Under the pieces are notes generated by a model. That model saw only the letters and a program-made list of their open reading frames with translations. It made no database searches and was not told the origin of the DNA. This document shows positions 49,931 through 60,893 of a DNA stretch of 64,000 nucleotides, in pieces. Position numbers and translations under genes: made by a program. Position 1 is the stretch's first letter; every line of letters begins with the position of its first letter. The stretch is from Herpomyces periplanetae (lineage: Eukaryota; Ascomycota; Laboulbeniomycetes; Herpomycetales; Herpomycetaceae): positions 31,244 to 95,243 of the forward strand of contig WMKJ01000050.1 of assembly GCA_009733715.1 (NCBI GenBank). Direction: 5' to 3'.

Positions 49931-52561
49931 CTACGAAATTGTTAAAAAGTCACTCCGCTGCTGTAAAATTTGCCGAACTTCTCCAACGTTCAACGCTTGA
50001 ATTCCCATATCATGGGTTAATAACCGATGAACTGCCTGTGAATCGTAATCCTGTGCAGCAAAGAGTGCTTTTTCTATTTTCTCCAGAGTTATTTGCCCTC
50101 GTTGTTCATCATCCCGTCGCATTGTCAAAAGCTTCAATGCTTCCCCTGTTTTACTCGGCGCTATTCGTGAATTATGATTCCTTAGCTTGTTGTTTGGCCC
50201 GCTATGAAGTCGTTCAATGTAGATACGATGCGCAAATCGCCTCAGCGCGAAAAAATCATCATATACCATCATAGCACTCTCCCGACTAAATGTACGTGAG
50301 TGTACAATTTGTTTGTAAAAAACTTGATCAATATGTTGTATCACGTTTCGAATTATACGATGTGTAACGCTTAATGCTAAGCGTGCATTTAAAAAGTTTA
50401 AAATTTGTCCAACTTTTCTCATAAGTACTGTACCCGGCGCCGTTAATGTTATCGGATCAGCTTCTATATCGTTATCGCTAATTCCTCGTTCTCCATCTCC
50501 GTTAATATCTTTATATGCTTCATCATCCTTTTCATTACTACCAACTGCATCCCGCGAAAAATCCTGCGGTCTACTAACACTGCACTCTTCCTCCGCTAGA
50601 AAAAGTATGTTCACATCTTTAACATACACCTTTAATCCAGCGTTAATAAGGTTTTCGGCAACCTCCGTTAAGACATCCTCTGTACGCTTTTTCAGTCGGG
50701 TATACGCTGCCCATGTCTCGTCAAATACGGATCCTGGGTCATCATCAATACCACGTGTATAACTGTTCCCTCTACCACTACCTTGTTCACCGCTCTCACC
50801 GGTAGAGTCACCTCTACCCAGTACTATTCCCAAAGTTCGTGATACTAAACTTCCATCCAACTCACGCTCCGCATTTCGATTATTTTCTTGTTCGTGTAAT
50901 CTAGCGTACAATTCCAGAAAAAATTCATCATCTGACCAACATCGCATTGCTCTTTCAAGGCATTCTGCACTGCCGTATATCCGACATAATCGCTCTAAAC
51001 CTTCCATACCTCGTAAACTAGCTTGCTCCGAAGGAGTAATTCCTTGGACATGTCGTCCAATAGATGATGTAAGTGCAAGGTAGCTTTCAAGAGCTCCGTG
51101 AAGTCGAGCGTGAAAAAGGTCTAAGAGGTAAATTTGAATATCAATTAAGAAGCGAAGTTTATGGTTAAATGATTGGACTCGACGATACCGGTCAGTAACA
51201 GCTTCCAATAAGTCAAGTAATCCTGTAGCCGCCTTAGTAGACTTGCTAGCATTTCCTTGATCGCTTTCCATGTCAATCTCTCCGCTGTTAGGTGTATTCA
51301 TTATATCCTCGTAGCGTTTAAGCGCAAACTCTTTCTCAATAGCTAGCCAACGATTGAATAGATCTTTCTGTTCAAGTATTTCCCCCGCTAACCCTTTCCA
51401 TTCACCGTAATCCTGTGGCCCGTCGTAGAGCCAATCATTTCTTAAACTATTATCAAATGACAATACTTCATCGATGAAATGACTGAAAACGGAGCTGGAT
51501 GCCGTTTCCATGATGTCGAGCAAAACGCTAACCTTCTCACAAACCATTTTTCCTATGCCAGTTATAAATGCAGATAAAGCGTCAATAAAGCAAAGGTTGA
51601 TCCTAACGGATGGAGGGGTTTGGGTAAAATAAAAGGCAAAAATAGGCTGAAAATATTCCATGAGAAATGCTTCGGAGTTTGATATCATTTCTAATGCTTG
51701 ATTAAACATTATCTCTGGTTTGTCAATTCGATCTTTTAGCTTCTTCCGGGTAAAATTGTAGCGAAAGCGTACTTTCAAGGGTTTTATCAACGATTTAATA
51801 GAATATAGAATCGGTGTAGTTTTGAATGAATTATAATCATCTTGGAGGCCAATCCTTTTGCAAAATTCTTCCAGATCACTTAATTGGAAGTCTAGCAAAC
51901 TTCGTACTATCCGCTCAAAACTTTCAAGTTGGCTATCAGGAATGCAAGCTTCTTTAGAAGGCCAATTACATGTATCAACGAGAAGTGTAGTTAAATTATT
52001 ACACCATGTTTTACGAACTTGTTTCGCTAAATCTTGCGTACAAGATTTAACAAACGATGGTAAATAAGGAATTTTATCTTCCACCTTAGCATTTGTATCT
52101 TCAATAGCTTTACTAAAATTTTGTAGCTCTGATAAAGCAGGAAATGCACTTATTGAATCATTTTGTAAATTATCACGAACTGCATTGCTTAACTCGTTAT
52201 ATCGAAGTAAAACACGAAAGTAAGCCAGGCCAAAGTTCAGTTTATTTAACTCTTTTAAAACTGGTTCAAATTCTTGACGAGCTATTTCATGAACTTTGGA
52301 ATTTTTTATTTCACTAATTCGCAGATCAATGTCCCGTTTATGTCCTTCATGCTGAATACGTTCATTTTCCAACTTTTCAACATTTGATCGCGACTCTTGT
52401 TCAGCTTCACAAAATTCCACTTTGGCCTTTAAAAGTTGATCGTTAAGTAAACCATTTTGCTGCTTTAACAATTCCAAATGAGAAGAAATATCCTCAAAAT
52501 CCTTCCAATCTCGAACTTTATCGTTCAAATAATCCAAAATCCGGCAGTCCAGTTTTTGCAT
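49931..52561 (-). CDS. RINT1/TIP20-like vesicle-tethering protein (Dsl1/NRZ complex)
   Basis: Subunit of the ER-associated Dsl1/NRZ complex that tethers Golgi-derived COPI vesicles. The frame codes for 876 residues from the ATG at 52561, near the usual 700-800. An N-terminal coiled coil (about 30-110) is followed by the conserved RINT1/TIP20 block PLKVRFRYNFTRKKLKDRID (preceding KPEIMFNQALEMISNSEAFL) and by FSHFIDEVLSFDNSLRNDWL and FNRWLAIEKEFALKRY. The C-terminal part is helical with a charged low-complexity insertion near 590-700. No signal peptide or membrane helix. It is convergent with SPT7 and divergent from NOP9 across only 255 bases. The frame remains open 23 codons upstream of the ATG, without another ATG. 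Confidence 0.85.
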   Translation of the reverse strand: MQKLDCRILDYLNDKVRDWKDFEDISSHLELLKQQNGLLNDQLLKAKVEFCEAEQESRSNVEKLENERIQHEGHKRDIDLRISEIKNSKVHEIARQEFEPVLKELNKLNFGLAYFRVLLRYNELSNAVRDNLQNDSISAFPALSELQNFSKAIEDTNAKVEDKIPYLPSFVKSCTQDLAKQVRKTWCNNLTTLLVDTCNWPSKEACIPDSQLESFERIVRSLLDFQLSDLEEFCKRIGLQDDYNSFKTTPILYSIKSLIKPLKVRFRYNFTRKKLKDRIDKPEIMFNQALEMISNSEAFLMEYFQPIFAFYFTQTPPSVRINLCFIDALSAFITGIGKMVCEKVSVLLDIMETASSSVFSHFIDEVLSFDNSLRNDWLYDGPQDYGEWKGLAGEILEQKDLFNRWLAIEKEFALKRYEDIMNTPNSGEIDMESDQGNASKSTKAATGLLDLLEAVTDRYRRVQSFNHKLRFLIDIQIYLLDLFHARLHGALESYLALTSSIGRHVQGITPSEQASLRGMEGLERLCRIYGSAECLERAMRCWSDDEFFLELYARLHEQENNRNAERELDGSLVSRTLGIVLGRGDSTGESGEQGSGRGNSYTRGIDDDPGSVFDETWAAYTRLKKRTEDVLTEVAENLINAGLKVYVKDVNILFLAEEECSVSRPQDFSRDAVGSNEKDDEAYKDINGDGERGISDNDIEADPITLTAPGTVLMRKVGQILNFLNARLALSVTHRIIRNVIQHIDQVFYKQIVHSRTFSRESAMMVYDDFFALRRFAHRIYIERLHSGPNNKLRNHNSRIAPSKTGEALKLLTMRRDDEQRGQITLEKIEKALFAAQDYDSQAVHRLLTHDMGIQALNVGEVRQILQQRSDFLTIS

Positions 52562-52816
52562 AATGATTTTTCCCGTAAAATTATTCGAAATCTTCCATTT
52601 TGTTCCAAAAAATCCCCCTCCCCGGCTCAACCTTTAATCCGCCCGGCTCGGATCATTGTTTTCCCGTCGAAGATGACTAATCTTCCCGGGCCGATTCGAG
52701 CCGAGCCGCAAATATTTTCGAACGCAAACGCGCACGCGAGAAAATGTTTTTTATAAAATATTTTTTTCTTGCGAACTTTTATCAAGTGGTTTTGCCTTGC
52801 GCCATTTTTCATACCA
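52562..52816. promoter_or_regulatory. compact divergent promoter of RINT1/TIP20 and NOP9
   Basis: Only 255 bases separate the two start codons. It contains GC-rich GCCCGG/GGGCCG repeats near 52640-52705 and no CACGTG. Confidence 0.55.
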
Positions 52817-55090
52817 ATGGCAAACTTATCCCGTGTTCCGCCCAGTATGAGTTTGGCAGAAATCGAAAAAACGGCTATGTTATTGACTGGTGAATTACCT
52901 TGTGTCAAGCAAAATGCTAATTGCCCACAATTTTTTGGTATACTCACTAAATCTGAAGAAGAATACTTAATGAAAATTTACGAAGAAGTTTTACCAATTT
53001 TTAATAAACTACAGCATTCTTCGTTCTTGATCGATGACCATGATGACCTTGAAATAAATCCGACTTCTACGCCGTCTTCCGCCCCCCCATATAGTCACCC
53101 TGCAAAAAATTCTCGTTACTTTAATCTTCGCAAACAAATTCTCTTAGTTGACGCAAATCATGATAGACTATTATTCATTAATAACGTTTTCCGTGAGATC
53201 CACGGAAAAGAGTTAAAAATGGCTACGAACGCCTTAATATCCCCTGTCCTTGAAAATTGTATTTTCTTATCCTTTCAATCTCACTCCCTTCAAGTTGCCA
53301 ATTCCGTTCATGATCAGTATGTTTTTTTTAATATACCTCTTTAACATTACCGTTGGACTAATACTTACGTCTTGTCATACATTACATGCAGCATTGATAC
53401 TCTTATATTCGACCGATTTGCATCCCACTGCCTTGAAGCATTGGTTTACCGTACTGCTATTCTTCTTAACTTTGATGAAACTGGTGACAATCTTCTCCCA
53501 CCATCTCCGAGCATTTCACATCCAAATGACGATTCAATTGAATCCATTAATTCACTAGAATTAATCCTTTTAAAATTTTCTTCAACTCTCAGATCTCAGG
53601 CCCTCTCTTCTCCTCATTTTGCCACTGACCCATACGCTTGCTCTGTATATAGAGCCCTATTAATCGCGCTATCTGGATGTGCTATTCCCATGAATTTGGT
53701 GAATAGTCTTATATTTAGCAAATCAAAAAAGTTGCCCTTGATAATTAGATGTTTGCGCATCGCCCTTACACAATCCCGTTTTACATCAAAAGACATGCGC
53801 GTGGCCTTCACATCCTTGTTTAGCGTTATCGTCCAAAGTCTTCCCGATTTAACCACTTTAACTCTACATCCTACGGCTAGTCGCTTAATCCAGTTATTGC
53901 TATACTTTGAAAGTCAACACCCTGCTCTTGTCTCCTCAAAATTCACTCGATCATCTCGCCGGCCGAAAAAGTCAAAGCCACCCTTACTTTCTCAAATTAT
54001 TTCTCCTCTGATGAACTTGAGTAAAGGTTCTTCCAATGAAGAGTGCGTTAAATCGACTTCGCCTTGGTTAGAATCACATTTAAGCCATCCAGTTGGTTCA
54101 TATTTCTTACAATTCCTCTTCGAAACCATTCCACATGACAGTCTGGACCAAATATTTTCCCTTCATTTAAACCACTATATTCTTTCTCTCTCATTTAACG
54201 ATAATGCTTCCCACCTTATTGCTTCAATGCTGCCTCGTCTCTCGTCGGCCAACGTCGAGTTTGTATATTCGGAACTTTCGTCAAAGTTCCTACGACTGTT
54301 GCGGCAATCTCGCTTCAACGTGATACGCGCTATAATATCTGCTTTCCATGCTCACGAGCTATCCACTCAACCTATACTCCATAACTTGATCCAGTTATGC
54401 CAAAAAATCAACAAATCCGGCATTCTCAATCTATTTGGTTTACTTGAACTCTTAAATCCTACTTTTCGGGATAGTGAACTACAATCCGAAACTGTCCCTC
54501 GGAAACGGCTCCGTAAATCACGCCCGTCATCTTCCCAGCCATACACCGAGACTGTTGATAAAGTTTCAACACAAAATTTACTACCACGAATTCTGGAAAT
54601 TATGCTGGAAATACTCTCAAGTTCTGACGAACTTTGCGATCAATTGCTCGGTGAAATCATCGATCTACCTGTTGATCTTGTTGTGGCGTTGGCTCAGCAT
54701 CCCCAACTTTGCGTACTAGCTCACTCAGTTTACCTCACAATTTCGCCGTCCAGGCCCTACTTAAATTACATTTCTCAACGTGAATCCATAATCTCTTCGT
54801 CAAAACCACGAGACGTATCCTCCAATATTCGACGTAAATTTACGAGTAAATTATTCGGAAGATGGGCTGACCTTGCACAAAATGAAATAGGCGCTCTTCT
54901 ACTCAAATCATTGTGGACGGCTTCCCAAGATCTTCATTATATGCGAGTTCGTGTTGTCGAAGAGTTAATACCCATTAGAAGTAAACTTAAAATAACAAAA
55001 CAGTCTCGCGATATTCTACAAATATGGATGGTCGAGCTTTTCTTAACACGTCGCACAGAATGGAATCAAATTGTTAAGTGCAACAACTGA
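52817..55090 (+). CDS. NOP9: NOP9-like Pumilio-repeat nucleolar protein
   Basis: RNA-binding protein needed for early 18S/20S pre-rRNA processing in the nucleolus. Exons 52817-53316 and 53392-55090, joined over a 75-nt GTATGT...TGCAG intron, give 732 residues, close to the family length of about 660-700. The N-terminus has the helical KSEEEYLMKIYEEVLPIFN block. Pumilio-like repeat elements follow: DTLIFDRFASHCLEALVYRT, HPTASRLIQLLLYFESQHPA, LSHPVGSYFLQFLFETIPHD and LHLNHYILSLSFNDNASHLI. A basic patch, VPRKRLRKSRPSSSQ, sits in a late loop and could be a nuclear or nucleolar signal. No membrane segments. The family call rests on Puf-like repeat pattern and length. Confidence 0.78.
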
Positions 55091-55550
55091 TTAACTATTA
55101 ACCTTGGAGCAGCAACTTTTACTATTATTTGCTCACTTTAGCTAAACAACACTTCCATTATCCTTGTCAATGCGCGCTGCATTATCCATTCGCTTTGGAT
55201 CACTAATATTCGCCTCGTTCGATCCAACTATCTGCGCTAGAGCTTTCACTTTGCGTAATCTGCGCACATTTGTTCAATACCTCATCCCTAGCGTCACTAG
55301 CGGGCTTTGGAATTTCCAACTACATAACACTTCAGTATCTCCCATCTGTCGGCTTTGCTGTATTGCGCTCAAATCCTATTTTGTTCGAGCTCAACACACT
55401 TATCCCGATTAGCATGACCTTTGGTTCATGCAAACCAACTTGTTTTTAACTTAAACACCCCGATGCTCACGTCCACGTACACCCATCGTGAAAATATCAT
55501 TGTCAGATTTGTCTTATCACTCGTCAGACTGGTCAAATCTCAGAGAAAAA
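55091..55550. other. intergenic region between NOP9 and the PLP decarboxylase
   Basis: About 460 bases with short open frames but no recognisable protein. It is taken as 3' flank of NOP9 and 5' flank of the decarboxylase. Confidence 0.5.
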
Positions 55551-57526
55551 ATGTCGCAGGATTCAGTAGAACATGCCGCACCTGTCTCATCAATCGTCGG
55601 GGACACACTCAAGTCGCGCGCTCAAATTATAGGTGATGTATGACCTTGCTAATGAGAAATCTGTCAACTTTTACAACTAACTTGGAGGTATTGGTACTGT
55701 CTTCATAGCTTCTTCTAGGGATTCATCCGTATATCATCGATTATGTGAAAACCGCTAATCTAGATGCCCTGGAAATTCCTAGTGGTTGTGGTCTTATGAT
55801 TCCTGCTTCCACTGTTAATTCACCCAACTTTTCAGCATCGGAAAATCAGCTACGGCATCCGGAAGATTTGTGCAAGCTAGGCCAGATCACATCACTTTCC
55901 TTGGATGAACCTGATGATAATATTTGTCCCCAGCACTCAACATCACCCGCTGAACTTCGTTCCGCCCTTGTAGAACTTTACACGCCATCAGAGTTACTTG
56001 CTAAATCCTGCATTCCTTGTCTCCCTGAGCAGGGTGTTGGACCAGATGGTTTACTCCAAGTATGCCGTTCGATTCTTGCATACTCGGTAAATACTTTTGC
56101 TCAAGGTTTTATGGACAAACTCTATGCTTCACCAGATCCGCCTGGGCTGCTCTCAGAATTAATCCTAGGAGCTTTAAATACCAATGTTCACGTAGCACAT
56201 GTGTCACCTGTTTTAACACTGGTGGAGCGGCTAGTTACTCGCAAGTTATGTGCTTTGTTGGGTTGGCATCCCACTTTGCCATCAAAATCAGCTTGTGAGA
56301 AACCACCATTTTTTTATGCTGGTGGAGTGCTACAACCGGGAGGAAGTGCGTGTAATCAACTTGCCATAATGATTGCTCGAGCTCATTTATATCCAGAGTC
56401 TCGAGTAAATGGTAATAATGATCGCCAATTTGCGTTATTCACAAGTTGCCATGGCCATTATAGCATTGAAAAAGCTGCAATAATGTTAGGCATGGGGTTA
56501 CGGGCAGTTCGAAAGGTTCCCGTTGATGAAAATGGTTGTATGATCCCTCAGGCGCTTCAAGAAAGTATTCAAACGGCCAGAAATGATGGATTGACTCCCC
56601 TCTTCGTCAACATAACTGCTGGGACTACAGTTCTCGGGAGTTACGATCCCATCCAGCAGTTGAGCGAAATTGCTCATCGTGAAAACTTATGGTGCCACGT
56701 TGATGCAAGTTGGGGTGGCGGTGTTATCGTATCTGAAAAGCTTCGCGAGTCTCGATTAGGTCATTTGGATAACAGTTTTGTTCACAGTTTAACAGTTTGC
56801 GCCCACAAAATGTTAGGAACACCCGTTACTTGCAGTTTTTTATTGTGTCATGACATGCGCTATGTTAAACAGGGAATTTCACTGGAGGCTGGATACTTAT
56901 TCCATGATTCTAGCACTGGCACTAAGTTGAATACTGATGATCTGACCGGTAATGAAGATCCGCTCTTTTCGACTCCCGGATTCACGGATTTGGCCGATTT
57001 GACACCCCAGTGTGGTCGACGTGGGGATGCACTTAAGTTATACATGTCATGGATGTATTATGGAACCCAAACGCATGCCCAACTTATTGAAGAAGCTTTT
57101 TGTACGGCCCAATTCTTTGTGGATTTATTACGCAACAATTCAGATGAATTTCTTGTCGTTTCTCCAAATCCACTTCCGAATCTTCAGGTTTGCTTTTATT
57201 GGATTGGCTATAATAAAGTTTTGAAGCGTCCCATTGATCAATTTAATCTGGATGGTCCTTCAGTCTCAATTAAACCGTCGGTTCTGTTAACCTTGTCAAG
57301 TAGGATCTCAAAACGCCTGACCAAGCGTGGTTTTATGGTTGACTTTGCTCCAGCTCTTGGGTCACCGAATGGCGTAGAGTCGCAATCAAAAGGTCGTATC
57401 GATGAACGAGGTCCATTTTTGCGGGTGGTTGTCAATCGCTTCACATTGCGATCAACCGTTGTAGGTTTAGCACGGGCAATCGTTAAAGAAGGTCGTCAAA
57501 TCATTAAAGAAGTTTCACTTGTGTAA
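55551..57526 (+). CDS. group II PLP-dependent decarboxylase (glutamate/cysteine-sulfinate/aspartate type)
   Basis: Decarboxylates an acidic amino acid with pyridoxal phosphate. Exons 55551-55632 and 55719-57526, joined over an 86-nt GTGATG...CTAG intron, give 629 residues. The Asp that binds the PLP pyridine nitrogen is in HVDASWGGGVIVS (H354 onward). The Schiff-base lysine is K391 in CAHKMLGTPVTCSFLLC, the group II block that reads NPHKML in animal GAD/CSAD. GGVLQPGGSACNQLAIMIAR, a glycine-rich PLP phosphate-binding region, and NITAGTTVLGSYDPI are also typical. The subgroup resembles GAD/CSAD/ADC-like enzymes rather than DOPA decarboxylase, but substrate cannot be fixed from sequence alone. 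No presequence is evident. About 80 N-terminal residues precede the catalytic fold. Confidence 0.85.
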
Positions 57527-57662
57527 ATAATCGTAATCATCAAAGCCGTCTATTATAGTCCGCATTTTCGCCGAATTTTGCACTTCCTATTCTCAAACTT
57601 GCAACTCAAAAATTAAATGACCCGATCTGCGCATCAATTTTAATGTTCCAACTTCGTGCGAG

Positions 57663-58892
57663 TCACGGCTCCGAAGCAACTGGCTCGGTTTGTACACTGC
57701 GGGTCATACGGTTTACGGTGGAATCTGTAGATAATCTAATCATGTCCCACAATTGCAAAGTGGCTTTTGTGCGAGGAAATTTAGTCATGTTAACTTCAAG
57801 AATTACGCGTAACCAGTCGGATTCTTGAGGAGAAAATGGAAGTGACAGCAGTGCGAGCGCTCGATTTGCGCTAACTTGTTCAAACGACTCGTTGGTATGG
57901 TTCTCCGTTATATTATCCTCAGAAGTATCCATAGCATCAATATTTAACCTTCCCGTTGAATTGACAGCTGGTAAAACTGGAACAAAAGGATCTAAACAAG
58001 CGACTACAAAAGCTTCAAACGCCGAGCGTAAGAGGTTTTCCGGATTTCCGTACGAGCCTCCCGATGAATCGTATAATACTCCGAGATAATTAGAAGAGTA
58101 ATAAGTGTACGCAGCTGTAATACCAGAATACCCGATCAAGTAGCGTAAGTAAGCATTGAATAAGGAAAATTTCGGTGGAGTTATACCCGTTGCATTAACA
58201 AAAAGCATTGGAGATTGTACAATTATGGGGTAGTCAGTCGTGAGGCTATCATGTGTGAACCCACCAAGAAATTTGGCAGGGTGTGAAGCAAAATTTAACA
58301 GGAATTGAAAGATCTCGCAAAAAAATAAGGGCGGTAAAGTATAAGGAATAGTAATATATTTCAGTGCATCGGGTATTTTAAAATGGTCCAAATTCCATAG
58401 CCCTTGTATACAAGACGCATACTGTAACGGAATTCCGGTTTGTGAAGTAAATACAGACGGCGACGGAGGCAAAATCTGATTACGGCTGGTTTCGCAAGCA
58501 AATGCAGATAGTTCTTCTTGTAAATCACAGAGTAGGTAGAGAACTAAAGATTGTTTATCGTATAACGGTATTTCTGCAGTGACAATTCTAGCGTGAAGTG
58601 CACGCAAATTATGCGAAGTAGTTGGAGGGTAAATAGGTGTAAGTGGTTCTTTTGTTTTCAATTCGCCGCTAGAACAACTTTCCAAGCCAAGTTTGACCAA
58701 AAACTTCTCAATAAAAAGCTGACTATCAGGCATCAAATCCCGACGAGAATTTATCGATGTTCTAAATTCCAAGGAATAATAGGGAAATGAAGCAGAATTC
58801 CCACAAAATTCATCATCTCCATTTCTATTTATCGTACGATTGACTGAGCCGACGGCCGGAAATAGTTTGTCGAAACTTGTAACCTCAAGCAT
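57663..58892 (-). CDS. ELYS-like nucleoporin domain protein
   Basis: A single-exon frame of 409 residues. The central part contains LYDKQSLVLYLLCDLQ, then QGLWNLDHFKIPDALKYITI and FFCEIFQFLLNFASHP. A hydrophobic LYLLLDL-type helix, followed by a [GF]-x-W-x-L-D segment and short helical hairpins, is the pattern of the ELYS-like domain, which in fission-yeast Ely5 and animal ELYS/MEL-28 binds the Nup107-160 complex of the nuclear pore. No WD40 propeller or AT-hook is visible, so this would be the short, fungal-type form. Its size is compatible with Ely5-like proteins. A CACGTG 90 bases upstream of the ATG (58982-58987) probably belongs to its promoter. The family call is moderate. Convergent with the decarboxylase; 136 bases separate the stops. 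Confidence 0.55.
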   Translation of the reverse strand: MLEVTSFDKLFPAVGSVNRTINRNGDDEFCGNSASFPYYSLEFRTSINSRRDLMPDSQLFIEKFLVKLGLESCSSGELKTKEPLTPIYPPTTSHNLRALHARIVTAEIPLYDKQSLVLYLLCDLQEELSAFACETSRNQILPPSPSVFTSQTGIPLQYASCIQGLWNLDHFKIPDALKYITIPYTLPPLFFCEIFQFLLNFASHPAKFLGGFTHDSLTTDYPIIVQSPMLFVNATGITPPKFSLFNAYLRYLIGYSGITAAYTYYSSNYLGVLYDSSGGSYGNPENLLRSAFEAFVVACLDPFVPVLPAVNSTGRLNIDAMDTSEDNITENHTNESFEQVSANRALALLSLPFSPQESDWLRVILEVNMTKFPRTKATLQLWDMIRLSTDSTVNRMTRSVQTEPVASEP

Positions 58893-59254
58893 GACTTTTG
58901 GAATTCGCAGAAAAAATTAATTGTGATAATTCCATTAAAACTTCAAAAATTTCTTCAACGCGACCGCGTTCACCCACCATCCACGTGACATTAGTCACAT
59001 GATGATCCATTTTCCTGCGAATGTTCGCGATGCGATGCGCCGTTTCGTGATGCATCATGATGAGAGTGATGTCCTACCAACTCGTTTCCAATAATTATTG
59101 GCTACCTTAGTCTTGCAAAATATTGAACTTGGCTCCCTATTTCTTCTACTCCGTATACCAGCTACCCAATTAATATTTATCTTAGCATAAATGTCACTCG
59201 ATTGAATATCCTCTCTTCATAACATCGTGTATAAACGTATTTCCCCTACAGAAT
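58893..59254. promoter_or_regulatory. promoter region of the ELYS-like gene
   Basis: About 360 bases. CACGTG at 58982-58987, followed by CACATG and several CATGATG repeats near 59000-59060, lies just upstream of the minus-strand ELYS-like gene. No gene seen. Confidence 0.5.
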
Positions 59255-59980
59255 TTAACGTATACGCTTCTTCTTTAATAAAATTGACTCCTCGTCCACA
59301 TAAATTCCCTTGCCTTTATATGGTTCAGGTGGCCTTATACGACGAATTATTGCAGCAAACTGACGAACCGTGTCGATATCCACTCCCCGTATAAGCAGTG
59401 CCGTAGACTGTAAGGTTGATACAAAAATTCCATACGGTACTTTAAAGATCTTTGGATCAGCCAATCCAACATCCACAGATATTAACTTGCCACTCGATTC
59501 TACGTCATTCGTTTTCTCAGCTGAATCAACTATCTCCACGCGAAATCCAACACCGACAAAGTGAACCACCGCATAATGGCCTTCACTCACTCCAATTATA
59601 CAATTATTCAAGCACGCTAAATTTGTCCCTGTTGAAATATATTTAGCTCAGTCCAACCCTTCAATTCCTTGATTATTTAAACTTTTACTACCCATCAACT
59701 GTCTTTGCATCTTCGAGTTATCCGGACGCGTTATCATCCACACTTCAACATTGCCCCCCGACAAACTTTTAACGTCCATTATGTGAGGCGTACGCATGGA
59801 AATACTTCCCAATGGCCCCAGAACTTCCAATCGTTTCATCGGAAACTTGGACAATGTTCCAGTCTCAATGGTATTTAACTTAATCGATACTTCACTAGGC
59901 ACATTAACCCTCAATTTTCGAATCGTATGTCCTGCAAGTACAGCCGTTGAATCCCGCGCAACCGACGCTAAACGCAACAT
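59255..59980 (-). CDS. mitochondrial large-subunit ribosomal protein uL6m
   Basis: Component of the mitochondrial 54S/39S ribosomal subunit. Exons 59980-59692 and 59628-59255 give 220 residues. A basic leader (MLRLASVARDSTAVLAG) precedes the uL6 fold: RKLRVNVPSEVSIKL, LMGTNLACLNNCIIGVSEG (formed across the splice junction), FVGVGFRVEIV, and the family-typical C-terminal RPPEPYKGKGIYVDEESILL. The 63-nt intron (59629-59691, GTAGTA...AACAG) is a multiple of three and contains a single in-frame TGA, so the unspliced frame is nearly continuous. Removing it restores the GT-x-x-x-x-LNN motif of L6 proteins, which supports the junction. A CACGTG at 60128-60133 lies about 150 bases upstream of the start. 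Confidence 0.93.
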
Positions 59981-60893
59981 TATCAAGCTAGATCAATTCC
60001 AATATACTTAACCCACAATATCACACAACTGTATAATCTATCGAAATAATCCCATAGAATCCCCCATCTTTCCTTCATCATCATTTCCAACGTCCATCGT
60101 GAACTCGCTTTTAGTTCATCCAGAAGTCACGTGACTTGCTGAGCTAAACTTTTGTGCGAGAATCTCTCGACAATGAAAATTTCGTCGTTTTTCCTCATTT
60201 CCTATTCTTTAATTCATCATTTATACAACTTGGATTGCTCTTTTTTACAGTTAAAAGTCTTTTGATGGCTGAATTAGTTAATAATATGTGTAGTTCAACT
60301 CTACACTCCAATTGTTCAAGCCAGTATACCTAAAAAGGTGTTGGAGTCTTGAATTTATACTTTGTCACAATTTTATAATATTGACCATCTCATTTACACT
60401 ACAATTTCAAAGCTTTATTACTGCTGAGTAGAATAGTTTTGAAATCAAATGTGTTTGATTATTCTTAATTTTATTATATGATACTTGGTATATAATCCAA
60501 ATCGTTTAACCACGTATTCAATCGGACTTTGAAATTGGATATATGCCGACATATACATATATATCATTGAAGAGAAAAAAAAAATGAATTCCATAGTTAT
60601 ATTCATTTACTCAAACAGGGCTCTATTAATATGTAAGGATGCACTCATTCTTATTGACAATCTCACTTAATCGTGTCTTGTCTTATCGTGAAATTTTATA
60701 CCTCATGAAAGCTTACACCTGGAACGAGTGCTTTGCATCTGTTTCCTGTATTCTACGCATAAGTACTTTCAGAGGTATATTGATGAATGATCAAATCGAT
60801 TACCATCGTCATTTAGCCAATGAAATTCCGTTTAACTTTTGAAAGTCCTCGATTAATCGTTAAGATGCATAATCATGATCATGAATTGCCTCG
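59981..60893. other. intergenic region upstream of uL6m
   Basis: About 910 AT-rich bases. CACGTG sits at 60128-60133 in the perfect palindrome AAGTCACGTGACTT; a poly(A) run is near 60575. No convincing gene. The right end is the 3' flank of the repeat-rich minus-strand gene. Confidence 0.5.

Noticed and set aside
59650-59660. In-frame TGA in uL6m suggesting a broken gene
   Set aside because: A 63-nt intron removes it and recreates the conserved L6 motif.
60639-60842. Short plus-strand frame of 67 residues
   Set aside because: No domain, signal or conserved pattern, in AT-rich intergenic DNA.
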